64,000 bases of DNA from Scalesia atractyloides (lineage: Eukaryota > Streptophyta > Magnoliopsida > Asterales > Asteraceae). The stretch covers positions 12,330,988-12,394,987 of the forward strand of contig CAMTDV010000002.1 of assembly GCA_947069175.1 (NCBI GenBank), written 5' to 3'. The position numbers and the translations under genes were made by a program. Below, in pieces: positions 20,846 to 32,800 of this stretch; positions within the stretch are counted from its first letter, which is position 1; the number at the start of each line of letters is the position of its first letter. Below the pieces are notes generated by a model. That model worked only from the letters and a program-made list of their open reading frames with translations, did no database searches and was not told the DNA's origin.

Positions 20846-23460
20846 CTTGCTTGGATTATAATGGTAATAGGAGGGGACTTTAGACAAGTACTACCAGTTG
20901 TTAAATGTGCGACACGAGCACTGCACCTTGTAGGAAATCATGGGAATCTGCTCCCATTTGAGGGAAAGATAGTGGTAATGGGAGGAGACTTCAGACAAGT
21001 ACTACCAATTTCAAATGTGGACACGAGCATAGATTGTCTACACTAGCCTCCGTATGTTGACCCTTTAGTCAGTCACTAAGAGGATGGTCTATCCATAAAC
21101 TTGAGGGTGTTAAACGATTCAACGGTTCTCAGAGTTCTTATTATAAGTAGGTGACAGAACTCAAACATCTATGGACGGAACATTCATATGCATCCCACAA
21201 GACATGACAGTCCCGTTTACCACCAAAGATAACTCCATCAAAGAACTAATTAATGATATCTACTGACGTGAGCGATATGTGTATGATATTTTAAGTACTC
21301 TTTCAGTCGTTTATTCAAGCTTTAAATTTATAAAAACACGATATACAATTATCACTCTCTACTTCACGCTAGGGCAAGTGCACCAATCGTTGGCGTAGTG
21401 TAGTGATGGTAAGATACTGAGGTCGTCCAAGGACAAAAGAGTTTTTTCAACGTTTGAGAAAAGGTTTTAATAGATGAACTAAATAAGTAAAATAAAGTAG
21501 TAAAAGAAACAAATAAACAAGATAGAATCACTTAGTTCTGACTTATCGTTTATGCATCCTTTGAAGATTTCTGCACTTTAGGTTTTCTAAGATATTATTT
21601 TAGTTAAAGTGGCATGTCTCTCTTTTGGAGGCAACGAGCAGGGAGTAGAGGATTAGTCCCACAAAGCCGGAATATTGAAAGATAATTAACAAGTTATTAA
21701 TGCAAAATCTGGCATGTCCCTCTTTAGGAGGCAACGTTACCCTCGACCATATTGGTCTGAGCCAGTAGGGTACAGTCCCACAAGGCCGGGTTAAAGTTTT
21801 AATAATAGTTTATTTATAAGGGATTCAAGTCGTTCTTACTTTCCTCGATTTGATGCTATCGGCCTCAAGGGAAGTCCTAAGAAGCTTGAATAAAGTCCTA
21901 GCAGCATCTATAACTGAACGAGGGAAGAACCTTACCCAAACCATCCTTCTAACCCCCTTCCAGGCAGTTAACGTGCTTTATGTAGACCGTAAAGACACGA
22001 TGGATGAATCAACAAAACAGGAAGGAATGATAGGATAAAACTCACTTTCAATATAAAAAACTAGTTATTAAAGTCATTAATACAAACCCAATTAAAAAGT
22101 TAACCAAAGATTGGAAACCAGAATTAATAAATAAAAGATTTTTTTTTCACCAAGTGATGTAAGAGATTAGCCAGCATGACCGTAGTTTGACAAAGAGTCT
22201 TACGATCAATCTTGGATCCCGAGACTACAACACACTCTAAACTCTAATGATTGTGGTGAATGATGATGGTGGAGTGGTGGAATGTGTGAGAGAAATGGTT
22301 TGCCAAGGGATGAGTTGGAATGAAACCAAGAACCCCTATTTAAGCTGGAAACAGGCCTTTCACATGGCCCTATGCCCTGCGGGCACGGCCTTGTGTTTGC
22401 CTTCTTCTCTGTTTTCATTTAATGAAAGTGTTAGATCAGATGCTTGCACAACCCGTTTGTCAACGGCACGGCCCCGTGGCCATTGTACTTGTTGTACTAT
22501 CCAAGATATGTAAATTTGGACGTTGACCACGGTCCGTGTCCATGGGACACGGCCCCGTGTCTCTTGTCTGCTTTTGTTTGTCTTTTCTGATCAGAATCTT
22601 GAAAGGGCACGACCCCGTGCTTGACTTCTGATTCGTTGTTTTTGGTCTTGGGTGAAACTTGGATGGTTGGTATAGTGTGTCATATATCCTTCTTCTATAC
22701 TTATGCTGGTTTTTATCGTTATATTGTTCCTTTTGTACATTTAAGTTCTTTTAATCCTGAAAATCAAAAGTATACAAAGAAACACACTTTTTCCGATAGT
22801 AGTAATAAAAAGGATCGATTTTATACCGTATTTGATATAATTTATATGCTGCATTTGGCGCATATCATCTACCCATCCCTACCTACAAACACCGAATATG
22901 CCGAATACATTACTCACACGTAATCTTAACTACTAAAAATGAGAGTGTGGATGAGATTAACGATCACATGATCGACGTCTTCCAAGGCGAGGAAATAATA
23001 CACTACAATTTTGACACCAAAGAGGATGACTAACGGAACTATATCAACAGAGTTCCTTAACAGTTAGCGGTTGCCACCTTACAACTTCGTCTCAAAACTG
23101 GATGCCCTATTATATTGCTACAAAACATCGACTCAACAAACGACCTACAGAATGGAACAAGACTGATATGCAAATCATTCCAATGTAACGTCATCAATGC
23201 GGAAACGCAGTGAACATCAAGGGAAGAAAGTAGTCCTACCAAGAATCCATTGTGCCTCCCCGAAGAGGACATGTTCCCCTTCAAGCTAAAAGAAAGCAAA
23301 TACCGATTCAACTTAACTTCTCAATGACAATTAATAAATCACAGGGTCAAACAATATCCTACGTTGATATTTACCTCCTAGGATCTGTCTTCTCACATGG
23401 CCACTATACATGGCATTGTTAAGAGACACATCACGTGAAAACATAAAATCCGGATTCATC
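20846..23460 (+). pseudogene. Helitron-type PIF1-like helicase, C-terminal part, broken by a solo LTR
   Basis: Two Walker-B-region segments read GGDFRQVLPVV (about 20873-20905) and LPFEGKIVVMGGDFRQVLPI (about 20953-21012). Next is ICIPQDMTVPFTTKDNSIKELINDIY (about 21183-21263). After the solo LTR and its TSD the protein resumes as YPSLPTNTEYAEY (from about 22868). DVFQGEEIIHYNFDT (about 22973) and the late helicase motifs follow (LQLRLKTGCPI-like at about 23080, a GTRLICKSFQ-like segment, KVVLPRIH, then MTINKSQGQTI-like and SRENIKSG at about 23325-23450). This order matches the C-terminal helicase half of plant Helitron Rep/helicases. Stops and shifts occur throughout. The Rep domain and Helitron termini were not found. 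Confidence 0.78.
21259..22872. mobile_element. Solo LTR inserted in the Helitron helicase (TSD TCTAC)
   Basis: The LTR is 21264-22867 (1604 bp), starting TGACGTGAGCG and ending GCGCATATCA. TCTAC lies on both sides (21259-21263, 22868-22872), and removing one copy plus the LTR restores helicase coding order across NDIY/PSLPT. The interior has the phrase GGGCAAGTGCACCAATCG (about 21372) and several GC-rich motifs such as CACGGCCCCGTG (about 22370-22625). No internal coding domain, so it is a recombinant solo LTR. Orientation not determined. Confidence 0.85.
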
Positions 23461-24814
23461 TGGCAAAAGATGATTTTTTGTAGAACCCAGGGTTTACACC
23501 TCGAATGTCGTATATCGTGAAGTTTTACAAGCGTATTTCCCCAAACCTATGAAACAAAAAAGGTAAGGTACATAAATAGGTCCACTATTAATGCATCCAA
23601 ACACATTCAGACGAATGATGTTACATGCATTTAGAATCACTATTCAACCATAAAAACATGAAAACCTAACATAATCCACAAACACACCATATCACCTACA
23701 CCACTAACATATTACTAAAACTAAACTACTGTATTTCAGGGGGCTACACATCTATAAAGGAGAGAACAACAAAACAACCAAAGCCAACAAATACCGGTAC
23801 GTGAACAACACCCGTTACGCTTCAAGACAGATATGTACACATATCATTTGTACTGAAGGATTTAATATTAGTAATACGCAGGTACCGATGAACAAGAACC
23901 ACCACTAATCAAGCATCATAAAAAAGGAAAAGTATTACTTCCACAAAACCCTCCTTAAGTGATTGTGACCCACCAAAGGATTCACCAATAAAACGAAATA
24001 AAAACACCCCACTTAGTATACCCACAACTTTCACTATTCATATCATTTACGTATACATTGTCCACATCATTTTTATTAACAAAAAAACTTGGTTCTCAGT
24101 GACGTCCACGCCCACAAGCAATGCAATGAAAGAAATAGAGAAGATCCTTAAAGGTATTGGTACAAAGTCCACAACAATAAACACCCAATTGACCGGCAAA
24201 CTAACGAAGACGACCAGGACGATGAATGGTGGTCAACCAATATAAACGACAACAACGGGGCATGCAAACCTTATGACACCAATTGATCATGGTCTACACT
24301 GACTATAGCCCAGTATTCGACATGGTTATTGTGATAGCCCAGTTTAAAAAGATTTGTTAATTACTTTGAGGCGACCTTTTGTTCTTTACTATCAACCTGT
24401 CGGTACATTTTTCGGGTAGAATTCGAAGGATGACTTTTTGTAAAAATGATTGAAAAGTTCATATTAAAAAATATAAAACAAGACCTATGCTTAAATTAGT
24501 TAAAAATAAATTAATAATTACAGGAAAAAAATATGATATGTAGTTTTGTAATGATTTTGAATTGCATAAAACAAGGCCTACGCTTAAATTAGTTAAAACA
24601 ATTGCATTCTTGGTTTTATGTAAATTATGTAGTTTATACTCAATTGCTCTTCGTAAATTAATACACTAATAGTATCGTCAAATTATATTTCTAGATGAAG
24701 CATGTGAAATCTGTTGTACAAACTGTCGTCAAAAAACATAAATACCCGTTGTAACACGCAAAGATTCCAACTAGTGTCGAATAAAATAAAGTTGAGCAAC
24801 CTCATACAAAAAAA
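23461..24814. other. Intergenic DNA, probable decayed Helitron remainder
   Basis: No gene recognised. 23470-24330 has a composition like the adjacent helicase remnant (AC-rich on the plus strand) and may be its 3' continuation, but no hairpin plus CTRR terminus could be fixed. 24330-24814 is AT-rich with a repeated phrase AAACAAGGCCTACGCTTAAATTAGTTAAAA-like at about 24475 and 24565. Confidence 0.4.
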
Positions 24815-25188
24815 GAGTAAACTGTCAAAATGGTCCCTGAGGTTTGGTTCCTTTTGTTACTTAAGTAAAAAAAAACTCAAACCTTTTGAATTTGAGTCCC
24901 TGTGATTTCAATTTTGTTGGTATTTTCATCCAAAAGAAAAATCTGATTAAAATTTTCAATTAACATCCAACCTTTTTTTAATATTTTTCCTCCATTTTGA
25001 CCTTCATTAAAAGGGTGAAAAAAGATAAAAAAAACTGGATGTTAACTGCAAAAATCTGACCAGATTTTAATTTTAGATGAAGATGACAACAAAATTGAAA
25101 CCACAGGGACTTAGATTTAAAAGATTTAAGTTTTGGATTAAAATGATAAAAATGATCAAATCTTAGAGACCATTTTAACAGTTTACTA
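24815..25188. mobile_element. Mutator-like foldback MITE 1
   Basis: Terminal inverted repeats GAGTAAACTGTCAAAATGG (start) and CCATTTTAACAGTTTAC (end), continuing inward as TCCCTGAGGTTT / AAATCTTAGAGA and, further in, matching interior arms (CCACAGGGACTTAG against AGTCCCTGTGATTT). Its ends resemble elements at 28079 and 58742. Flanks are A-rich, so a target duplication is uncertain. Lies about 230 bp upstream of the CCS1 start. Confidence 0.75.
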
Positions 25189-25421
25189 AATAAAAAAAAA
25201 ACTTTAAATGATTTTTGTTAAGATATTTTTGAAATTTGGTTCAAAACTATAAAGTACGGTTAAAGTGGATATATTTTGCCGGATTTAAAAACATCGAACA
25301 TTCGTGTGGCCACCATCTCCCCGCGAAATGTCATTGACGTAACAGAAAAAATCTCCCATTTTGGATAAAACTAGCACTTTATGCATAAGAAAACCTGTAG
25401 AAAATTCTCCATTCATCAACA

Positions 25422-28400
25422 ATGGAGACTCTTCTAACCCTTAACCCACTAAAACCCCAACCCCATCTCTTCAAATTCCCCAATTCTCGAATTACTTGCA
25501 CTCCAGTCACCAACAACTGCAGAGGTTTGTTGTCCCCAATTTCTTGCAAGCTCTCACCACAGCCGTCTAAAGACACGACAAAGAACAAGGTTGTGGTCCC
25601 TGGTGCAGCTCCGTCGTTGTCGGAGGAGAATGAGCCTCCGGCGAAGGTGGATTCTCGGCCGAAGAACTCCGGTGGGGTGGTTGTGAAGAGGTTGACCAAA
25701 AGGGTTTTGTCAGTTCTTGCTAATTTGCCTCTGGCTATTGGGGAGATGTTCACGTTGCTGGTTTGATGGCTTTGGGTATGTGGTCTTTTTTTTTTTCTAA
25801 ATTATTAATTGTTTGTTTTGGATAAATATGCATTTTGACTTTGCTGGTCAAATAAAATGAAGTTTGACTTTTTATCTGATATGAGTTTCATATCTAAGTA
25901 TCTAACAATGAAATAAGTTTCTCGAATAGAGTGATGATGGTGAGGAATGTGTAATTGAATCAGTGTGAAGTTTTCATTTGAAACATATAATGATTATGAT
26001 TGATGCCACAGAAGTCAAAATGTTAACTATTTTTGGAGTACTAAGAGTATGATATATTGAATTTTGGTTGGTGATCAAATAAACCAAGTGTGTCAAATTG
26101 AAAAAGAAAATAGCTAAAGGGGGATGTTCAAATGGTTCAAGCGGGTTGAGTGTCGCACATTGAGCGTCGCACAAAGTTTGTTTGAATTTTTGTTTTTCAA
26201 ACATACTAGGTGTCTCCGTGGGAGGAGCCTCTCTATTCCCTAGTTTGCTACGAGTGAGCGGGATTTTATTGTGTATGTTTGGTTTGAAACATACAAGAAT
26301 TGACGCCACAAAAGTCAAAATTCGATTTATTTTAAGTACAAACCAAGTGTGTCAAATTGATTAAGAAAAGATAGCTAAAGGGGGAACGGAACGTTTAAAC
26401 GGGTTGTAAGTCGCACAAAGTCTATTTTTTAAACGGGCTGAAAGTTGCGCAAAGTCTGTTTTTAGTGCACACACCCTCCTAACATTTTTTTCAAATATTT
26501 GGATAATTAATATACTTAAAAACACTTTTGTAATCACAATTTGCACATAAGTTACCTTAGAAGTTCTCTGAACAGTTTGCGGGTGGACTCATTCGCCCAT
26601 ACTAACATGCAACTCATTTCAACCTGAATCTGTTTTGACATGTTACCCAACTGTCTCGGCCCACCCATTTTACCACCTCTACCGAATAAGCCTCCTAATC
26701 TTTATGTAATTGTTTATGCAGGCACTGCAATAGATCAAGGCGAGAATCCGGAATACTATTTCCAAAAATACCCGGAGGATAATCCAATTCTAGGATTCTT
26801 CACATGGAGATGGATACTTACCCTAGGGTTTGATCATATGTTTTCATCCCCGGTTTTTCTTGGAACTTTAGTTCTACTTGCAGCATCTCTTATGGCTTGC
26901 ACATACACCACACAAATCCCCATGGTCAAAGTTGCAAGAAGGTAAATGTTTTATTTTGATGCTATTAAATCATTAATCATACAAGCTTACTTCCCTTTGA
27001 TTTTACAATATATTTCTTACGTTAGAATTTTCAATAATCTAGATATAGTGGCTTTCTATGATGCTGTTTATGTAATTGCTATATTGTTGACACGTGACCG
27101 AAACACATAACTTGATAGGGAAAAAATTACACTTTATAGGCATACTATAGGTCCCTTATAGTATATATAGTATTTTGTTAAAAATTTAATAAAAAAATTA
27201 GAATTAAGCCTCATAATCTGGTTGCGGCCCTTAAACTCTTCACTGATTATGTTAATTATATTTCTTACTCTTAACTAAATATTATTGTGATATGGTTTAA
27301 ATCTATGGGCCTTTCCTTACTAGTTGTTAAACATGAACTATTTTACAGATGGTCTTTCTTACATTCGGCTAACACAATTCGAAAGCTGGAATTCTCAGAT
27401 TCTCTACCCAAAGCCTCAATTCAGGATTTAGGTGTTATTTTATCCGGAGCTGGATATGAGGTATACATAGAAATGTTTGAATTTTCATTTTAAAACTACT
27501 TTATTTCATAAAATCAATATTTAACTAGACATTTCTTGCTAGGTTTTTCTGAAAGGACCATCTTTATACGCCTTCAAAGGTCTAGCGGGCCGGTTTGCAC
27601 CAATCGTGTGCACATAGCTTTACTCTTGATAATGAGCGGTGGGACCTACAGTGCTATCGGAAGTTTCAAAGGTTCTGTAACAGTCCCACAGGGCTTGAAT
27701 TTTGTCATGGGAGATGTATTAGGCCCAAACGGGTTCCTTTCTACACCTACCGAAGCTTTTAACACCGAGGTTCATGTTAATCGGTTCTACATGGATTACT
27801 ATGATAGTGGAGAGGTAAGAATCGTTGTTTTTACTGCTGGAAAATTGGGTCGGCGGGTAACAGATCAAAATGGGTTGTGTCCAAACTTGTAATACGAGTC
27901 AAACTGTTTTTGTTCAACTGTAATGGGTCAAACGGGTAAAAGAAAGAAAAACACCGTTAGCTTAAAAGGAAACGGGTCAAATAGGTTGTAAGTAGCCCAA
28001 AGTGTATTTTTAATGCATCGCATTTTCTAAATAGTTTTCTTGTAGAAGTTACATTTATTATTGCATAAATATAATTTTGAGTAAAATGCCATTCTCGTCC
28101 CTGAGGTTTGGCTAGTTTTGTGATTTTCGCCCAAAGGTTTATTTTCCTCATCTGGATCCAAAAGGTTTGAAATATTGCTATTTTCGTTCGGCTCGTTAAA
28201 TCTATCCATTTATCTCCGTTAAGTTAGTGGTATTTTCGTCTTTTTTGTTAACTTAAAGGGCAATTAGGTCTTTTTTCACTTTTATGTACAAGCATTTAGC
28301 ATAATGTATAAGTATTCAAAAAAGACGAAAATACACATGACTTAACGGAAAAAGTGGAGGAAGTTAACGAGCTGGATAAAAATAGCAAGATTTCAAAACT

Positions 28401-30154
28401 TTGGACGAAAGTCGCAAAACTGGCCAAACCTCAGGGACGAAAATGGCATTTTACTCTATAATTTTTAAAATTATATTTGAAACTTGGCTTATTAATAGAA
28501 TAAAGATAAATATGTTTTGGGCCAGCCCAGCAAGTTCATTTTGACTCGTTAACCGATCTGCCAGACCCACCAAGTTCGCCACCTCTTCTCGTAGTTTTCA
28601 GACTTTTAAGCACGTTAACAATCAAAAGGCGCGTTAACATGTCATGTTTCGTTATTGTGGTATAGGTTTCACAATTCCACACGGATCTTTCTTTGTTTGA
28701 TATCGATGGGAAGGAAGTAATGAGGAAAACAATAAGCGTGAATGATCCCTTAAGATATGAAGGAGTTACCATATATCAAACCGACTGGAGTATTTCTGCG
28801 CTTCAAATACTGAAAGATGATGAAGGCCCGTATAACCTAGCTGTTGCACCTTTGACCGTCAATGGAGATAAGAAGCTTTATGGAAGCTTTTTGCCTGTTG
28901 GAAATGCCGATTCTACAAATGTCAAAGGAATGTAAGATTTATCCATTTTTTCTTCTTTTTATTAAATGAATTAAAGCTTATTCTTTATAGTAGGGTCGCA
29001 AAATGGGCAGGTTGGGTAACGGGTCAAAACAGATTCAAGTCAAACAGGTGTATGTAATGGATGCAAGTACTAGGGCTGTAAACAAACCGAATGTTCAACG
29101 AGCAGTTCGTGACCGTTCGTCAGGAAGTTCGTTTGTGTTCGTTCGTTTAATAAATGAACGAATACGTTTAGTTCAATAAACAAACATGAACAAAGGCCGT
29201 GTTCATTCATTTATGTTCGATAGTTCATTAGTGTTTTTAATTTTTATATTTTATTTAATACGTCAAAATCCGACAATAAATTATTTAATAGTATTATTGT
29301 ATTATATATTATGTTGTTCGTTAACCTAAAATTAACAAACAAACACGAACACGTTCATTTCCTTAACAAACGAACACAAACATAAAATCTCGTTCGGTAA
29401 GTGTTTGTGAACACATATATTTCTTAACAAACGAACACGAACAAGTTCGTTCGGTTCGTTTGCAGCCCTAACTACCATTATGATGAAACAATAAAACTTT
29501 TGACATTTTAACCTGTTTACGCACTCGACCTGTTTAAGATTTAGCTAATATTACACCTTTGACTTTGTTGAACCAGATCAATGCTTCTTCGTGATCTTCA
29601 GTCGGTTGTGTTATATGATCAAGATGGGAAATTTGCTGGGGTCCGTAGGCCTAACTCTAAGCTTCCGATTGAAATTAACGGTACAAAAATCGAAATTGTG
29701 GATGCAATTGGCAGTAGTGGACTTGATATGAAGGTAATATTTCTGTTTTAAATGCAAAATTGGTGGGTTACTTCCGACCCGTTTGACCCATTTCTTCTAT
29801 AGCTTTGACCCGTTTAGTGAGACTAAAGTGCATATGTACAGACTGATCCTGGTGTGCCGATTGTATATGCGGGATTTGGTGCATTAATGCTTACAACTTG
29901 CATTAGTTATCTATCACACACACAGGTATGAATCAGAAAGCAGGTGAAACAAAGTACAAAACACATTTCATATTTTACTTCTGAAAGTCAAACTTAACAT
30001 TTTGTTTCGACAGATATGGGCTTTACAAGATGGAACAACTGTAGTAGTTGGAGGGAAGACTAACCGGGCCAAGATTGAGTTTCCCGATGAGATGAACCGC
30101 GTGCTGGATCGGGTCCCTGAAATAAATGAACCATCTGATGTTATTTGTGGCTAA
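25422..30154 (+). CDS. CCS1: Plastid cytochrome c assembly protein CCS1 (ResB-like), 8 exons, two 1-bp deletions
   Basis: Exons: 25422-25775, 26722-26941, 27349-27460, 27543-27814, 28666-28931, 29577-29733, 29842-29925, 30014-30154, all GT-AG. The product has a Ser/Pro-rich plastid transit peptide (about 1-70). A first membrane segment (NLPLAIGE...) follows, then YFQKYPEDNP, a second near GTLVLLAASLMACTYT, a third with the conserved His (PI.VHIALLLIMSG), a long lumenal domain (GSFKGSVTVPQGLNF, FHTDLSLFDIDGKEVM, YQTDWSISALQ) and a final segment GFGALMLTTCISYLS. CCS1/ResB works with CCSA in System II heme delivery to cytochromes f and c6 at the thylakoid. Frame breaks: one base is missing near 25757 (expected ACGGTTGCT, seen ACGTTGCT) and one near 27605 (expected ATCGGTGTG, seen ATCGTGTG). 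With one base added at each, all exon phases close to about 535 residues, near the family's usual size. Either an assembly error or a recent pseudogene. Confidence 0.93.
25975..26456. repeat. Direct duplication in CCS1 intron 1
   Basis: About 25975-26178 and 26282-26456 are related copies sharing TTGAAACATA, GA(C/T)GCCACA(A/G)AAGTCAAAAT, ACCAAGTGTGTCAAATTGA, TAGCTAAAGGGGGA and AAGTCGCACAAAGT-like phrases. Intron-restricted; no coding content. Confidence 0.7.
28070..28465. mobile_element. Mutator-like foldback MITE 2 in CCS1 intron 4, 9-bp TSD
   Basis: The element is 28079-28456 (378 bp), flanked by TATAATTTT at 28070-28078 and 28457-28465. Termini GAGTAAAATGCCATT and AATGGCATTTTACTC are perfect inverses. 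Further inward TCGTCCCTGAGGTTTGG pairs with CCAAACCTCAGGGACGA. The 9-bp duplication and long inverted repeats are typical of Mutator-like elements. No ORF. Confidence 0.88.
29071..29470. mobile_element. hAT-like MITE in CCS1 intron 5
   Basis: Starts TAGGGCTGTAAACAAACCGA and ends TTCGGTTCGTTTGCAGCCCTA, a near-perfect terminal inverted repeat. The interior is rich in GTTCGTT/AACGAAC motifs that also pair across the element. This AGGGCTGTAAACGAACC end is familiar from plant hAT-type MITEs. A clear 8-bp duplication was not found. Confidence 0.75.
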
Positions 30155-30275
30155 GTTAGTCAATTATACAGAAACAGGAAAAAAAGGAGTCTCTTTTAAA
30201 TTTATGATTTAATCTAATACAAAAGTATATATACAGAATGAAGAGTTTGCTTAAAAATTAATTAAAATTTAAATA

Positions 30276-30348
30276 CGCGCCAGGTAGGGGTCGAACCTAC
30301 GACTTTCAGCTTAGGAAACAGACGGTCTATCCGCTGAGCTACAGGCGC
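30276..30348 (-). tRNA. tRNA-Arg (anticodon CCU)
   Basis: 73 nt on the minus strand, from GCGCCTGTAGCTCAG to CCTACCTGGCGCG. Anticodon CCU complements AGG at 30313-30315. T-arm GTAGGTTCGACCCCTAC is perfect and box A TAGCTCAGCGG is intact. Two departures from the usual plant sequence, both in stems: GACC where the D-arm normally has GAGC, and GCTGA where the anticodon stem normally has GCAGA. The gene lies 121 bp beyond the CCS1 stop in convergent orientation. It may be functional or slightly decayed. Confidence 0.88.
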
Positions 30349-32800
30349 CTGTTTGCTTGTTTACTGCTGATAAAAATTGACAATCACACATAAACATTTG
30401 TCATGTAAACCTCATAACTTATTTCTTAAGAAATATGTTCACTAACCATTATTAGAAACGCCCCTATATAAATGTACATTGTAGTCTATATTTTTTGTTC
30501 TTCTATTATCTATATATACTAGAACAACAACCGTACCCAGTAAATCCTATCAATGGCAAAACAATTTGTAGGGTCTGGGGAGGGTGAGATTTAGGCAAAC
30601 CTTACCACTATCCCTATGAATAGAGAGCCTGCTTCTTGAGATATCCCCAACTCGAAAACAGACAATATGCAAACAAGCTGCACTAGAAATATAACAATGG
30701 CACATAAACATAAGTGGTGGTGACATAATAGCATAGTAAAATAAAATGGAAACATATGTAAATTATAATAGATAGCAAAATATAAACAGGTATAACATCA
30801 AAAACATCTATATTGATACCATGAGAAAATCGCATAGAATGACCACCTACACTTTAGAAAAATCTAAACCCGTAAGACAAAGCTAAGACCCACATGTACT
30901 CTTCCTTAAAGGTCTTTAACCTTAATCCTACATCTCCATGAACTCCTATATATTAAAATTAAAATGTATATGTTGTTGTTTACTAAACATACAATAATAA
31001 CTAGAATGCTACTATGCTACTACATATTTAGATATAATCTAAAAATCACTACAGAAACTAATATTAATTTAACAAAATATAGCAATAGAAAGCCACACAC
31101 GTAATAACATACACTATCATTAGGCATACAAGGCGATGAGGTTCGAGTTCATCACACACATCTAGTTGTAAGAAAGAAAACTTGTATAAAAGATTTGAAA
31201 TGTATATAAAACCTAACAAAATCAAACATGGTGATTTTTATCATTTAAAATGATAACAATTTAATGATTACGTCTACTTTTGGTTTTGATTGAGCATTGA
31301 CACTTGATTTGAATTTGGAAAAACCACCCAATCTTTTGTAAAGTAGGGATAGATACACATAGAAGCTTTACAGAAGCCACCACCACCAACTATTGTCTAA
31401 ATTCCATAAGTAGTTTGCTTTTGGCTTGTTGAACGGTCCCTCCATTTGCTTAATTATTTGGAATCTCGGTACTATTATTACTATCTCACTAATAATATTG
31501 TTCATTGCTTTGCATATTTCTATTCGAGCTATTTTAAGAATCCTATTTTGTTTTAAAGGTTGAGAACTTGTTAAAAACATTTCTAGTGAAGTTATAATGT
31601 GTTTTTTCACACACGTTAGGGTATAGATGACTTTTCATACGCAATTCTATAGGCGAAGGGTAAGGGTAGCGTGTATCAACTTACAAGTTTCAAATTTAAA
31701 ATCTAACCGTTATCCTATTCACATGTAGGACTAGCAAACAACCTCCATCACATCAACTATCACGTCTCTCAAAAGGGAATGGTTAAACCACACGGCTTTG
31801 CGAGGACCATGATGCTCACCATGCAACAACACGAAAGGTTGGGAGATTGATCTACGGTCTGTATTGGCTAAAAGGAAAGTAAACAAGAGAAAAATGTCAA
31901 GTCTATCAAATTGTTCACAAAATTTGCACCATGTTAGACTCCGGGTGACATGATGAGGTAACTACCACCCAAACCTTTACAGGTTCAAACTTATAAGGAA
32001 CGTATTGACAAAACTGACATATCATCAACTTCTACTCGTCACTTTCTGGTCACCAGCATGATCAACTTTAGGAAGTCATCGTTAAAAAGAAATAAAATCC
32101 ACGTCTAGAATATCGGTACTATCTGAAAGAAGACAACATGGTTTAGAAACGGTCAACCACCATGCCAAGGTGTACAGCAATATGCTATTCATACATTACA
32201 ATAAACAATCGTAAAGATATCAAAACATGAATATATCAAAAGGAAGATAAACGCACTCGCTACAACATGGTAAGTTCTTTGTATTGCAATATGATACATA
32301 TTATGTAAGGATTATTAATAAATTTTATAGCCCTTGTCGGAATAACTACACTTCTAAAACCATACGATAAGTTATAAAAAAATGTGGTTAACTTTAGTAA
32401 ATTCAACATTGGCTGTCGTCATTAATTTAAGCCCTATCAAAAGTACTTTTAGTAAATACAACATTACTTTGAATAAATATTCTTTTAACAACCACCGTAA
32501 CGACCTACCAAAACATTTCAAATCAGCCCCTCCAAAACTCTGAATCTCCTTTTCAACCCCCCTCCTTTCTTTTATATCCTAAAAACCAATCAATCAAAAA
32601 CACAAAAAAGCTGACCCCTCCTCCAACCCCAACCCCACCCCACGGCCTCTGCATCTTTCCCCAATTCTCTCCATCATTTCAATCATAATAATTCAAATCA
32701 ACACAAATAAATAAATAAATAAATTAACAACCCCTCTATTTCCCCAATCGTTCTTCAATATTTAATTTTTCCGGTTCATCCCTCACGTTCAAAAACTGAA
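30349..32800. other. Intergenic, SINE-like fragment and GRX promoter region
   Basis: About 30520-30665 contains GTAGGGTCTGGGGAGGGTGAG, GCAAACCTTACCACTATCC and AGAGAGCCTGCTTCTTGAG, a dispersed plant repeat often found in SINE-related sequence. 31130-31150 has GAGGTTCGAGTTCATC. 31700-32250 looks like old repeat DNA of unknown type. 32520-32800 is pyrimidine-rich, with a possible TATA (TTTTATATCC at about 32570) and an (ATAA)n run at about 32707-32725, and probably holds the promoter and 5' leader of the glutaredoxin-like gene. No coding gene seen elsewhere. Confidence 0.5.

Noticed and set aside
23470..24330. Helitron 3' terminus
   Set aside because: No convincing short hairpin followed by CTRR with a T-side flank was found, so the borders remain undefined.
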